From an uncultured Pseudomonadota bacterium (GTDB lineage Bacteria; Pseudomonadota; Gammaproteobacteria; Methylococcales; Methylomonadaceae), in contig CAIZCB010000012.1 of assembly GCA_903931355.1 (NCBI GenBank), positions 1 through 22,622 on the forward strand: DNA of 22,622 nucleotides, given 5' to 3'. The notes under the pieces are model-generated. The model was not told the DNA's origin. It made no database searches and saw nothing but the letters and a program-made list of their open reading frames with translations. Within the stretch, counting starts at the first letter, position 1; each line of letters starts with the position of its first letter. Below are positions 1 through 6,834 of the stretch, in pieces. Made by a program: the position numbers and the translations under genes.

Positions 1-1
1 A

Positions 2-157
2 GGCAAAAATATTCAAGAAATGTCACGTTTTTTGCAGCTTAGCGATAAAACCATCAATACTTACCGCTATAGACTTTACAATAAACTTGCAATTAAAAAT
101 GATGTTGAATTAACTAGACTTGCAATCAAATTTAGTTATATCGAAGAAAAGATGTAG
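2..157 (+). CDS. C-terminal end of a UvrY/GacA-family LuxR-type response regulator (5' end outside window)
   Basis: The reading frame from base 2 to the TAG at 155-157 gives 51 residues and is open at the left edge, so only the C terminus is present. It reads as the end of a LuxR/GerE helix-turn-helix: LSDKTINTYRYRLYNKL is the recognition-helix region, followed by NDVELTRLAIKF. The YRYR...KL and DVELT.LAI pattern is very like the end of E. coli UvrY and pseudomonad GacA, response regulators of the BarA/GacS system that drive small RNAs titrating CsrA/RsmA. The receiver domain is not in the window, so that part is inferred from the family. It converges on the mtdB genes and is separated from them by a hairpin. 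Confidence 0.75.
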   Translation, partial: GKNIQEMSRFLQLSDKTINTYRYRLYNKLAIKNDVELTRLAIKFSYIEEKM

Positions 158-177
158 GGCTTAAGAAATAAGCCCTA
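155..177. terminator. Hairpin between convergent uvrY-like gene and mtdB copy 1
   Basis: A perfect 9-bp inverted repeat, TAGGGCTTA at 155-163 and TAAGCCCTA at 169-177, encloses a 5-nt loop. It starts on the regulator stop codon and lies 9 bases past the mtdB stop. There is no strong T tract on the plus side. The minus side runs into CATCTTTTC, so the better terminator reading is for mtdB. It is probably a shared bidirectional terminator. Confidence 0.6.
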
Positions 178-185
178 CGATAGAC

Positions 186-1088
186 TTAGACCAGATTTCG
201 AGCTTTTACAAACGCTTCACGAAAATCTAAAAATACCGGCTGTTCAGTTTGCAACAAAGTTTGTAACAAAGTTTGTTGCAACTGGTATTTCACATTTCCA
301 ATCGCCAAAGCACCCACCCCAACAGCATTGCATTGAGAAGCTTCGACTAACGGCGCAGCAAAATCTTTAACTTTAATCCCTTCAATGCCAGATGGCGGCA
401 CCGCATTGACATCACCCGCTACTTTCAACTGCTTAGCTTGCGCTAAAACCGCGGCGTTTAATACCCGAACCCCTGCTTTTGCAGTACAAAATACGATGTC
501 AGCATCAGCAATCAAAGCCGCTTTTTCTTCATCATTTCTTGCTACAGCGCCGGTTAATTGTGAATTGAAGCGGCGATTGTATTGTTTGGCGGTATCTTCA
601 GCCGTATCAACCGACAAGTGATCAACCAAAACAGTTTGTGCGCCTTGCAACGAGGCAATCACCCCAGTCGCAATCCCCACCGGCCCAGTACCACCAAACA
701 CTAAAGCTTTGCAGTCTGCTAATGCTCTACCGTGTTTATCTTGCAAAGCTTTTTCAACACAGGCCACCAATGCCGCCGCAGTGGTGAAAGCACCGCTAGG
801 ATCAGCTAAAACAGAAACCTCAAAAGGCGCAACCATGGCCGGTTTACACGCCTCAAGCATTTCAATCGCCAAGCCCATATCGCGACCGCCGATAAAAATA
901 GCGGTTTTTTTAACACCCGCAGGCCCGCGAGAAAAAATCACGTCTTGGGTTAAGTTTTGGATGCTATCCAATTTAACCCCAGCGTAAGGCATCAACACAT
1001 CAAAGCCAGCATCCAGTGCCATATTGACATCAAATGGACTGTTGTTTGGCATCGGATCAAACATGTGCAAGATGCTACGTTTTTGCAT
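186..1088 (-). CDS. mtdB: NAD(P)-dependent methylene-tetrahydromethanopterin dehydrogenase, MtdB family (copy 1)
   Basis: MtdB oxidises methylene-H4MPT to methenyl-H4MPT with NAD(P)+ in the cytoplasmic formaldehyde oxidation pathway of methylotrophs. The 300-residue protein has the expected length. It has the family signatures SPFDVNMALDAG (17-28), IFIGGRD (64-70), ADPSGAFTTAA (95-105), the nucleotide-binding turn GGTGPVG (132-138) and DVNAVPP. After the second strand of the Rossmann fold it reads LVDHLS (154-159). The acidic Asp156 there is more typical of NAD than NADP binding, which is my inference. AAGGAAGG sits just before the ATG. It lies 47 nt downstream of a second mtdB paralogue on the same strand, so the two are probably co-transcribed. 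It resembles the remembered Methylobacterium MtdB slightly more than copy 2 does. Confidence 0.88.
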   Translation of the reverse strand: MQKRSILHMFDPMPNNSPFDVNMALDAGFDVLMPYAGVKLDSIQNLTQDVIFSRGPAGVKKTAIFIGGRDMGLAIEMLEACKPAMVAPFEVSVLADPSGAFTTAAALVACVEKALQDKHGRALADCKALVFGGTGPVGIATGVIASLQGAQTVLVDHLSVDTAEDTAKQYNRRFNSQLTGAVARNDEEKAALIADADIVFCTAKAGVRVLNAAVLAQAKQLKVAGDVNAVPPSGIEGIKVKDFAAPLVEASQCNAVGVGALAIGNVKYQLQQTLLQTLLQTEQPVFLDFREAFVKARNLV

Positions 1089-1135
1089 GATTTCCTTCCT
1101 TGTATTGATGAATAAGCTGGGCTTTACAAAAGCAA

Positions 1136-2044
1136 TTAACGAGGCGTTTTAATGAATTCACGAGCCACTTCAAATGCGTGTTCAAAATGCAGATATAAAG
1201 GCTTTTCGCTTTCTAACATTCTTTTCAGCAAACGGCTTTGCGCTTGGTACTTAATGTTACCAATTGCTAAAGCGCCAATACCGACCGCACCACTGATTGA
1301 ACCAGCAATGGGTGTACCGTTATCAAATGCGTCAACACCAGCAATACCAGCAGGTGGTACAGCGTTAACGTCAGCAGCTACTTTCAATTGTGGTGCAGAA
1401 GCGATTAACTCAGCACTTAATAATTCGATACCAGCCGCACCCGTTGCAAATACCACGTCAGCGGTTTTGATGTATTCCGCTTTGTCAGCATCAGCGCCAG
1501 CTGTGATAGTGATTTTGCCATCGCCAAACTCTTGGCTGCACAATTCAGCAGTACGCTCTGCTTTATCTAATTGTCTGCCAATAATTCTGACGTTAGCACC
1601 AGCTTGAGCAGAAATAACCGCAGCTGCTTGACCAACGGGGCCTGTACCACCAAGAGCCAAAATATTTTTGCCTTCTAAAGTTGTACCAAATTTGTCCGCT
1701 AATTCTTTTTCAACCGCTGCAACCATACCAGCAGCGGTAGTAAATGCACCACTTGGATCAGCAAATACAGACACTTCAAACGGTGGCACCATGGCATTTT
1801 TAGCCAATTTCAACATATCCATCGCTTGTTTAGTTTCGCGACCACCAATAAAAATACCGGTACGCACTAAACCTTTTGGACTTCTTGAGAAAATAGCGTC
1901 TTGCACTAAGCCTCTAACTTCACTTGGCTCAACATTGATATAAGGAACCGCTGAAATCCAACCAGCATCAATCGCCATATTAACGTCGAACGGGCTTAAA
2001 TTTTTTGCTGTAGTCAGCATGTGCAAAATAAAGGGTTTTTCCAT
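1136..2044 (-). CDS. mtdB: NAD(P)-dependent methylene-tetrahydromethanopterin dehydrogenase, MtdB family (copy 2)
   Basis: This 302-residue paralogue of the next gene carries the same signatures: SPFDVNMAIDAG (17-28), IFIGGRE (64-70), ADPSGAFTTAA (95-105), GGTGPVG (132-138), DVNAVPPAGIAG and a GIGALAIGN.KYQ stretch near the end. The expected reaction is methylene-H4MPT oxidation in C1 catabolism. Its cofactor loop reads IIGRQLDKAERTA (154-166), with Arg157 and Lys161. That matches the GRKLDKA loop I remember for the NADP-specific MtdA, so NADP preference is inferred. An AGAGG ribosome site precedes the ATG. It is first in the mtdB pair, 90 nt downstream of suhB with a terminator-like hairpin between them. 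It could alternatively be an MtdC-type enzyme. Confidence 0.87.
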   Translation of the reverse strand: MEKPFILHMLTTAKNLSPFDVNMAIDAGWISAVPYINVEPSEVRGLVQDAIFSRSPKGLVRTGIFIGGRETKQAMDMLKLAKNAMVPPFEVSVFADPSGAFTTAAGMVAAVEKELADKFGTTLEGKNILALGGTGPVGQAAAVISAQAGANVRIIGRQLDKAERTAELCSQEFGDGKITITAGADADKAEYIKTADVVFATGAAGIELLSAELIASAPQLKVAADVNAVPPAGIAGVDAFDNGTPIAGSISGAVGIGALAIGNIKYQAQSRLLKRMLESEKPLYLHFEHAFEVAREFIKTPR

Positions 2045-2073
2045 GATTGCCTCTTAAAACTTGATTTTGAGTA

Positions 2074-2079
2074 AGTATA
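2074..2079 (-). promoter_or_regulatory. Possible -10 element for the mtdB pair
   Basis: On the minus strand TATACT lies 29 bases upstream of the copy 2 ATG. TTGTCA at 2100-2095 is the nearest -35-like hexamer, but the spacer is only 15 bp and the hexamer sits in the right arm of the suhB terminator hairpin. The call rests almost only on the -10 match. Confidence 0.3.
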
Positions 2080-2117
2080 AAAGAAAAGGTAGGCTGACAA
2101 CAGTAAGCCAGCCGACC
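2080..2117 (-). terminator. Rho-independent terminator after suhB
   Basis: Read on the minus strand, GGTCGGCTG (2117-2109) pairs with CAGCCTACC (2096-2088), eight of nine positions matched, around a 12-nt loop. A pyrimidine run TTTTCTTT follows directly. It lies 18 bases past the suhB stop, so suhB and the mtdB pair are probably separate transcription units. Confidence 0.6.
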
Positions 2118-2134
2118 ATTATCTACGATTAAAA

Positions 2135-2929
2135 TTATTTGAGATTGTCGGGAATATGCGGCTCAAGGGTGTGATACATCAATTGATGCATACGCGGATT
2201 ACCGACGATGATATTGCCAGACTGCAAGTATTTGTCATTAAAGGCAAAATCAGTAGCAACGCCACCGGCTTCTTGCACCAACAACACACCCGCAGCAATA
2301 TCCCACTCACTGACACCGGTTTCCCAATAAGCATCTAAGCGACCGCAAGCCACATAAGCCAAATCCAAAGCCGCAGCGCCAGCGCGTCGAATACCGGCAG
2401 TATCCTGCGTTACCGCACGAAACATATTCAAATAGGGTTCAAGATTTTCTTGTTTTTTAAACGGGAAGCCAGTACCAATCAATGCACCACGCATACTATT
2501 GTGTTTAGCAACGCGAATTTTACGATTGTTAAGCATTGCGCCACCGCCACGTTCGGCAGTAAACAACTCATCACGAAGCGGGTCATAAATGACACCTAAT
2601 TCCAATTTGTTTTTATTTTTCAGCGCGATAGACACGGCGTATTGTGGAAAGCCGTGCAAAAAATTAGTGGTTCCATCTAAAGGATCAATCACCCAAACAT
2701 AATCATTGCCTTGATGCTCGCCGCTTTCTTCAGCAAGAATGGCGTGATCAGGAAAAGCGGTACGAATGACTTTAATAATCTCATGCTCAGCCATGCGATC
2801 AACTTCAGAGGCGTAGTCGTTACGGCCTTTTTGATCGATGTGAATATTATCGAGATTTTGCGATGAACGTTGAATCAGGTCGCCAGCATTCCGCGCAGCG
2901 CGGATGGCAATATTAAGCATTGGATGCAT
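2135..2929 (-). CDS. suhB: Inositol-1-monophosphatase SuhB
   Basis: This is a Mg-dependent inositol monophosphatase of the FIG superfamily. E. coli SuhB also acts in rRNA transcription antitermination with NusA. The 264-residue protein begins MHPMLNIA.RAAR as in E. coli. Metal ligands are visible: Glu67 in LAEESG, Asp82 and Asp85 in IDPLDGTTNF (81-90), and Asp210 in EWDIAAG. Length is close to the 267 residues I recall for E. coli. It is divergent from trmJ across 92 bases, the same arrangement as in enterobacteria, which supports orthology. No strong promoter was recognised for it in the gap. Confidence 0.95.
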   Translation of the reverse strand: MHPMLNIAIRAARNAGDLIQRSSQNLDNIHIDQKGRNDYASEVDRMAEHEIIKVIRTAFPDHAILAEESGEHQGNDYVWVIDPLDGTTNFLHGFPQYAVSIALKNKNKLELGVIYDPLRDELFTAERGGGAMLNNRKIRVAKHNSMRGALIGTGFPFKKQENLEPYLNMFRAVTQDTAGIRRAGAAALDLAYVACGRLDAYWETGVSEWDIAAGVLLVQEAGGVATDFAFNDKYLQSGNIIVGNPRMHQLMYHTLEPHIPDNLK

Positions 2930-2985
2930 AGATCGAATTGTAAATGAGCAGTTAGAAAACCGAGATAGGATAACAAATCTTTTGC

Positions 2986-2991
2986 TAGAAT
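2986..2991 (+). promoter_or_regulatory. Possible -10 element for trmJ
   Basis: TAGAAT lies 30 bases before the trmJ GTG, in the 92-bp gap between divergent suhB and trmJ. No good -35 hexamer sits 16-18 bp upstream, so this is tentative. Confidence 0.25.
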
Positions 2992-3021
2992 CGCCGCTTT
3001 TTTAGCCAACGAGCCACACCT

Positions 3022-3750
3022 GTGCTATCGAATTTCAAAGTCGTTCTGGTCGAAACCTCGCATCCAGGCAACATCGGCGCAGTTGCGCGGGCGATGAAAA
3101 ATATGAATATGAACCAACTAAGACTGGTCACTCCCAAACATTTTCCGCATGCCGACGCCACCGCTCGCGCTTCCGGTGCTGATGATGTTTTAAAACACGC
3201 CAGCGTTCATGACACGCTTCAAGATGCAATTGCTGACTGCCAAATTGTTCTAGGCGCCAGCGCCCGAGATCGAACCATTAGCTGGCCGTCTTTCACCGCT
3301 CGCGAATCTGCCGAAAAATGGGTCAACGCTCCACAAAAAGCCAATATCGCTTTAGTGTTTGGCCGCGAAAACTCCGGTTTAAAAAATCACGAACTGGATT
3401 TATGCCATTTTTTACTGCGGATTCCTTGTAATCAAGAATACAGCTCGCTGAATTTAGCCGCTGCCGTGCAAGTAGTTTGTTACGAATTATTTATCGCGTC
3501 TGGACAAGAATTAGTCAGCGAGATTGGCGACCAAGGCGAAGACCCATTAGCCAGCGCCGAACAAATGGAAGGTTTTTATCAACATTTGCAGCAAACCATA
3601 GCGGATATTGGCTTTCTACAACCCGAACGCTCAAAATCCATCATGCGCCGTTTGCGTCGAATTTTTAATCGCACTCAACTCGACACCAAAGAACTCGACA
3701 TCCTTCGAGGCATCCTGCGATTTTCGCAAAATCATAATACCAAAAACTAA
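3022..3750 (+). CDS. trmJ: tRNA (cytidine/uridine-32 2'-O)-methyltransferase TrmJ
   Basis: TrmJ is a SPOUT-class enzyme that methylates the 2'-OH of nucleotide 32 in the tRNA anticodon loop using S-adenosylmethionine. The 242 residues show VLVETSHPGNIGAVARAM (8-25), LVFGRENSGL (111-120) and IPCNQEYSSLNLAAAVQV (134-151), which form the SpoU knot motifs. A C-terminal RRLRRIF.R..LD.KELDILRGIL region follows. The start is GTG; residue 1 aligns with the E. coli start as I remember it (MLQNIRIVLVETSH). The ribosome site is weak (GAG 8 nt upstream). It precedes iscR with only 12 bases to the iscR -35 box, the usual gammaproteobacterial order. Confidence 0.94.
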   Translation: MLSNFKVVLVETSHPGNIGAVARAMKNMNMNQLRLVTPKHFPHADATARASGADDVLKHASVHDTLQDAIADCQIVLGASARDRTISWPSFTARESAEKWVNAPQKANIALVFGRENSGLKNHELDLCHFLLRIPCNQEYSSLNLAAAVQVVCYELFIASGQELVSEIGDQGEDPLASAEQMEGFYQHLQQTIADIGFLQPERSKSIMRRLRRIFNRTQLDTKELDILRGILRFSQNHNTKN

Positions 3751-3758
3751 GCCGCATA

Positions 3759-3791
3759 ATACTTGACCAAATTACTAGGTTTATTTATAGT
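3759..3791 (+). promoter_or_regulatory. iscR promoter overlapped by a type-1 IscR operator
   Basis: A sigma70 promoter is well formed: TTGACC at 3763-3768, a 17-bp spacer and TATAGT at 3786-3791, predicting a start near 3798 and GAGG at 3816-3819 before the iscR ATG. Over the -35, bases 3759-3783 match the type-1 IscR consensus as I remember it (ATASYYGACTRWWWYAGTCRRSTAT) at about 19 of 25 positions, including the left half ATACTTGAC and the central AAATTA. The right half is weaker. By analogy with E. coli, [2Fe-2S]-IscR would repress its own operon here. Confidence 0.75.
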
Positions 3792-3825
3792 CACCTTACT
3801 TACATTAGGTTTTATGAGGCTTATG

Positions 3826-4311
3826 ATGCGACTCACCACCAAAGGACGTTATGCAGTAACGGCAATGCTAGATTTAGCATTTCACAGCCAAACCAAACCG
3901 GTTACGCTGACCGACATTGCCACTCGCCAAACCATCTCCTTATCGTATCTGGAGCAATTATTCGCCCGCCTCCGCAAAGCCGGCATGGTTAAAGGCGTCA
4001 GAGGTCCAGGCGGCGGTTACACACTCAGCCGTCCAGCTAAAGACATCAATATTGCTGAAATTATCGAAGCGGTTGACGAACCAGTTGATTCGACCAAATG
4101 CGGCGGCAAATCCAATTGTCACAACGACCAACCTTGCTTAACCCATGATTTATGGATGGGTCTCAGCGAACAAATCCGCGCCTATTTAAAACAAATCAGC
4201 CTAGGCCAATTATTAGAACGTGATTTGGTCAGCGAAGTCGCAATCCGACAAAGCCAAGAAATCGAACAAGTGATTGGTTTTCAACCTATGCAGGAAAGAA
4301 AATCAGCGTAA
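3826..4311 (+). CDS. iscR: Fe-S cluster-sensing Rrf2 transcription regulator IscR
   Basis: IscR holds a [2Fe-2S] cluster and, when loaded, represses the isc operon. From the ATG at 3826 the protein is 161 residues: MRLTTKGRYAVTAMLDLA is the N-terminal wing and helix, SLSYLEQLF.RLRKAG (39-53) the recognition helix and RGPGGGY (59-65) the wing. The cluster ligands Cys92, Cys98, Cys104 and His107 (CLTH) are at E. coli spacing. The frame stays open up to a TTG at 3763, but that TTG is the -35 box of the promoter. GAGG at 3816-3819 and homology fix the start at 3826, with ATG 3823 the only close alternative. The stop abuts the iscS ATG. Confidence 0.95.
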   Translation: MRLTTKGRYAVTAMLDLAFHSQTKPVTLTDIATRQTISLSYLEQLFARLRKAGMVKGVRGPGGGYTLSRPAKDINIAEIIEAVDEPVDSTKCGGKSNCHNDQPCLTHDLWMGLSEQIRAYLKQISLGQLLERDLVSEVAIRQSQEIEQVIGFQPMQERKSA

Positions 4312-5403
4312 ATGATCTATCTCGATCACAACGCCACCACCCCGCTCGATCCGCGGGTACTCGAAGCGATGTTGCCGTACTTAACCACCTTGTACGGCAA
4401 CCCTTCCAGCCTTTACCGACTCGGTAGAATCGCCCGTAGCGCCATCGACACCGCTAGAGAACAACTCGCCAGCTTAATTGACGCCAACCCCGCCAACATC
4501 ATTTTCACCAGCGGCGGCACCGAAGCCAATAATTTGGCCTTAGCCAATGCGGGTAATCAAAATCTATGGATTTCAGCGATTGAACACCCTTCGGTATTTG
4601 AATTTGCCGAATCGCTCCCGCAACCGCTTTCAAGACTGGCCGTCAATCCAGCAGGCTTAATTGACTTACAAAAATTCGCTGCCGAACCAATCCAAAGCGG
4701 TGATTTTGTTTCCATCATGTTAGCCAACAACGAAACCGGAGCCATCCAACCCATCGCCGAAATTGCCAGACTATTGGCAAATCGTGGCATCAGTTTTCAC
4801 ACCGATGCCGTCCAAGCCTTAGGCAAAATCCCCATGTCATTTAAACAACTTGGGGTACAAATGATGAGCCTATCCAGCCACAAAATATACGGCCCTAAAG
4901 CTTGTGGCGCACTGGTGGTGAGTGATGAAATTCGTTTACAAGCCCGTCAACGTGGCGGTGAGCAAGAACACGGCTTACGAGCAGGCACTGAAAATATCGC
5001 CGCGATTGTCGGCTTTGGCAAAGCCGCTGAATTAGCGCAACAAGCACTCAGCGAACGTAACCAAAAAATCCTAGCCCTGAAAACCGAATTGGAACAACAG
5101 CTACTGAGCCTGCCTAACTTAGTGATTTTTTCTGAACACAGCCCTCGCCTACCCAACACCGTGCAATTCGCCGTCGAAGGTTTAAGCGGTGAAATGCTAT
5201 TAATGCAGCTGGATCAAAAAGCCATCGCAGTATCCAGCGGCTCAGCCTGTGCCTCTGGCTCCGAAGCGATTAGCCCCGTTTTAGCGGCGATGTCGATAAA
5301 GCCATCACTCGCCAAAGCTGCGATTCGCGTCAGCTTAGGCAAAGACAACACCGAACAAGACATTCATCAATTTGTCAGCATTTTAAAAACTTTATTGAGG
5401 TAA
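4312..5403 (+). CDS. iscS: Cysteine desulfurase IscS/NifS family (short C terminus)
   Basis: This PLP enzyme takes sulfur from cysteine as a persulfide for Fe-S clusters. The 363 residues show [12 protein letters not shown] (3-13), SGGTEANN (67-74), His92 in the EHPS motif, NNETG (139-143), HTDAVQ with Asp165, and the PLP lysine Lys191 in SSHKIYGPK. The persulfide Cys313 lies in [10 protein letters not shown]. The protein ends about 40 residues before E. coli IscS (404 aa) and lacks the conserved tail that contacts IscU, so it is nearer NifS in length. ATG directly follows the iscR TAA; AGGAAAG at 4292-4298 is somewhat far, so translational coupling is likely. The next gene is iscA, not iscU. 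Confidence 0.92.
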   Translation: MIYLDHNATTPLDPRVLEAMLPYLTTLYGNPSSLYRLGRIARSAIDTAREQLASLIDANPANIIFTSGGTEANNLALANAGNQNLWISAIEHPSVFEFAESLPQPLSRLAVNPAGLIDLQKFAAEPIQSGDFVSIMLANNETGAIQPIAEIARLLANRGISFHTDAVQALGKIPMSFKQLGVQMMSLSSHKIYGPKACGALVVSDEIRLQARQRGGEQEHGLRAGTENIAAIVGFGKAAELAQQALSERNQKILALKTELEQQLLSLPNLVIFSEHSPRLPNTVQFAVEGLSGEMLLMQLDQKAIAVSSGSACASGSEAISPVLAAMSIKPSLAKAAIRVSLGKDNTEQDIHQFVSILKTLLR

Positions 5404-5407
5404 CCCC

Positions 5408-5731
5408 ATGAGCATTACCATTACCGAAAGCGCCGCCCGTCAAATTCAAAAACAGCTACAAAAACGCGGCAGTGGCGTTGGTTTACGCTTAGGCGTTAAA
5501 CCATCAGGCTGTTCCGGCTACGCCTATGTACTGGACTACGCCGACCAAGTCGCCGAAAACGAACAAGTGTTTGAACAATACGATGTCAAAGTATTGGTAA
5601 AAGACGAAGATTTAGACAAATTAAATGGCATTGAACTCGACTATGCCAAAGAGGGATTTAACGAAGCCTTTAAATTCAACAATCCGAATGTCAAAGGTAT
5701 GTGTGGTTGTGGCGAGAGTTTTGCAGTTTAA
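5408..5731 (+). CDS. iscA: A-type Fe-S carrier protein IscA
   Basis: IscA is an A-type carrier that binds iron or Fe-S clusters and delivers [4Fe-4S] clusters to target proteins. All three ligands are present in the 107-residue protein: Cys35 in [10 protein letters not shown], and Cys99 and Cys101 in GMCGCGESF. The start [12 protein letters not shown] and the block [17 protein letters not shown] are typical of IscA rather than ErpA or SufA. GAGGTAA, which includes the iscS stop, is the ribosome site; the gap to iscS is 4 nt. It ends the operon: a strong hairpin follows 8 bases after the stop. Confidence 0.94.
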   Translation: MSITITESAARQIQKQLQKRGSGVGLRLGVKPSGCSGYAYVLDYADQVAENEQVFEQYDVKVLVKDEDLDKLNGIELDYAKEGFNEAFKFNNPNVKGMCGCGESFAV

Positions 5732-5739
5732 ACATTAAA

Positions 5740-5769
5740 CAGGTGGTTCGAGATTTGCCGAACCACCTG
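5740..5769. terminator. Bidirectional terminator between iscA and the small Cys-rich gene
   Basis: A perfect 11-bp stem, CAGGTGGTTCG (5740-5750) with CGAACCACCTG (5759-5769), encloses an 8-nt loop between convergent genes. Beyond the stem the minus strand runs TTTAATGTTTAAA, and the plus strand has a TTATTTTTT run about 17 bases further on. Confidence 0.8.
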
Positions 5770-5783
5770 AAAACTAGAACCGC

Positions 5784-6083
5784 TTATTTTTTAACGTCAG
5801 CCGGTGCTGGAGCCGCTGGTTTGTTACCAGCACATTTACCTTCAACGGCTTTTTTATCCGCCGCAGGTGCTGCAGGTTTCATCATCGCCGCGCCGCATTT
5901 GCCTTCGCCACAAGCGCCGTCTTTCATTTTAGACGCGCCATCAGCCGCAGCACCCGCTTCCGCAGTTTGCATATAGCCTGAATTCAAATCAGACAAAGCA
6001 AATGGATTGCTTTCTGCTTGAACTGCAAACGGTAACAAAGATGCACCCATTGCTAACGCCAAAGGGGTTTTATAATTTTTCAT
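5784..6083 (-). CDS. Small exported Cys protein with EGKC motifs, HvfA-like (possible copper-binding RiPP precursor)
   Basis: The 99-residue product has a signal peptide (residues 1-23, ending AVQA before ESNPF), then SNPFALSDLNSGYMQTAE (25-42) and a low-complexity Ala/Pro/Lys/Gly tail. Its only cysteines are Cys58, Cys63 and Cys84, the last two in GEGKCG (59-64) and VEGKCA (80-85). Signal peptide, NPF/SGYM block and EGKCG repeats match what I know of HvfA-type precursors, whose EGKC cysteines are converted by a DUF692 enzyme (HvfB) with HvfC into copper-binding oxazolone-thioamide groups. No such enzymes lie in this window, so modification is a guess; an unmodified metal-binding exported protein is possible. 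AGGAG precedes the ATG. It is transcribed alone. Confidence 0.7.
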   Translation of the reverse strand: MKNYKTPLALAMGASLLPFAVQAESNPFALSDLNSGYMQTAEAGAAADGASKMKDGACGEGKCGAAMMKPAAPAADKKAVEGKCAGNKPAAPAPADVKK

Positions 6084-6249
6084 AGCATTCTCCTGATCAT
6101 TTTTATAAAAATTCCAAACGGGCTAAGCACCCGCAGCCTCAATCTTGCGGCAGGCACTATCCCAAAAAAGCCTTTTAAAGTAAAGCTAAGCGCCTTGCCT
6201 AACTAGCCCTAAACAACCTACCACGCAAATATGCGAAAATCCTGATTTT

Positions 6250-6265
6250 CGGCAGTATACTGCCG
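6250..6265. promoter_or_regulatory. 16-bp perfect palindrome in the def1 promoter region
   Basis: CGGCAGTATACTGCCG is its own reverse complement and ends 29 bases before the def1 ATG. The centre holds TATACT (6256-6261), a good -10 hexamer on both strands, though no good -35 was seen on either side. It could be an operator over a promoter, or a short hairpin in the leader. Confidence 0.4.
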
Positions 6266-6294
6266 CCCCAATCCAATCATCCGACGCTATCAAT

Positions 6295-6822
6295 ATGAAC
6301 AACACGCCAGAAATCGCCCAACTCGGTGCCGAAGTTCTCCGCCAACCCGCGCAAGCTATCGACAACTTCAATAGCCCACAGTTCCAAACCTTGATTAGCA
6401 ACATGCAGCAACTGATGGAACAAGGCAACGGCGTTGGCATTGCCGCCCCGCAAATTGGCGAATCTTGGCAAGTGATTATCATCGCCTCTCGCCCAACCGC
6501 TCGTTATCCCAAAGCACCGGAAATGCCAGCAACGCTGATGGTTAATCCACAGTTTGAAATACTCGACGCCAGCTTAATTAAAGATTGGGAAGGTTGTTTA
6601 AGCGTTCCTGGCATCCGCGCTTTAGTACCGCGTTACCGCAAGATTAAAGTCAGCTATCAAAACCCACAAGGCCAAGCCTGTGAAATGGTTTTAGACGATT
6701 TCCCCGCCCGCGTGTTTCAACACGAATTCGATCATCTCAACGGCATGGTTTACTTGGATAGAGTCGAAACCAACACCGATATCGTCGCTGAAAGCGAATT
6801 TTTCAAACGCATCGCCGCCTAA
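6295..6822 (+). CDS. def: Peptide deformylase, paralogue outside the fmt operon
   Basis: Peptide deformylase removes the N-formyl group from new proteins using a bound divalent metal, usually Fe2+. The 175 residues carry all three motifs: GVGIAAPQ (46-53), EGCLSVPG (99-106) with metal ligand Cys101, and QHEFDH (142-147) with His143, Glu144 and His147. It is an intact type 1 enzyme and the second in this window; the other heads def-fmt-rsmB. The N terminus (IAQLGAEVLRQPA) and the C-terminal end differ clearly from that copy. No clear Shine-Dalgarno is seen. The SoxH-like hydrolase gene follows after 12 bases, so the two form an operon. Confidence 0.93.
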   Translation: MNNTPEIAQLGAEVLRQPAQAIDNFNSPQFQTLISNMQQLMEQGNGVGIAAPQIGESWQVIIIASRPTARYPKAPEMPATLMVNPQFEILDASLIKDWEGCLSVPGIRALVPRYRKIKVSYQNPQGQACEMVLDDFPARVFQHEFDHLNGMVYLDRVETNTDIVAESEFFKRIAA

Positions 6823-6834
6823 GGAGTCGCCAAT

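Noticed and set aside
1152..1943. Long plus-strand frames opposite the mtdB and helicase genes
   Set aside because: They are antisense shadows of well-supported coding regions and lack family signatures and ribosome sites.
3763..3825. Upstream extension of iscR from a TTG at 3763
   Set aside because: The TTG is the -35 hexamer of the iscR promoter, and homology plus GAGG at 3816-3819 place the start at 3826.
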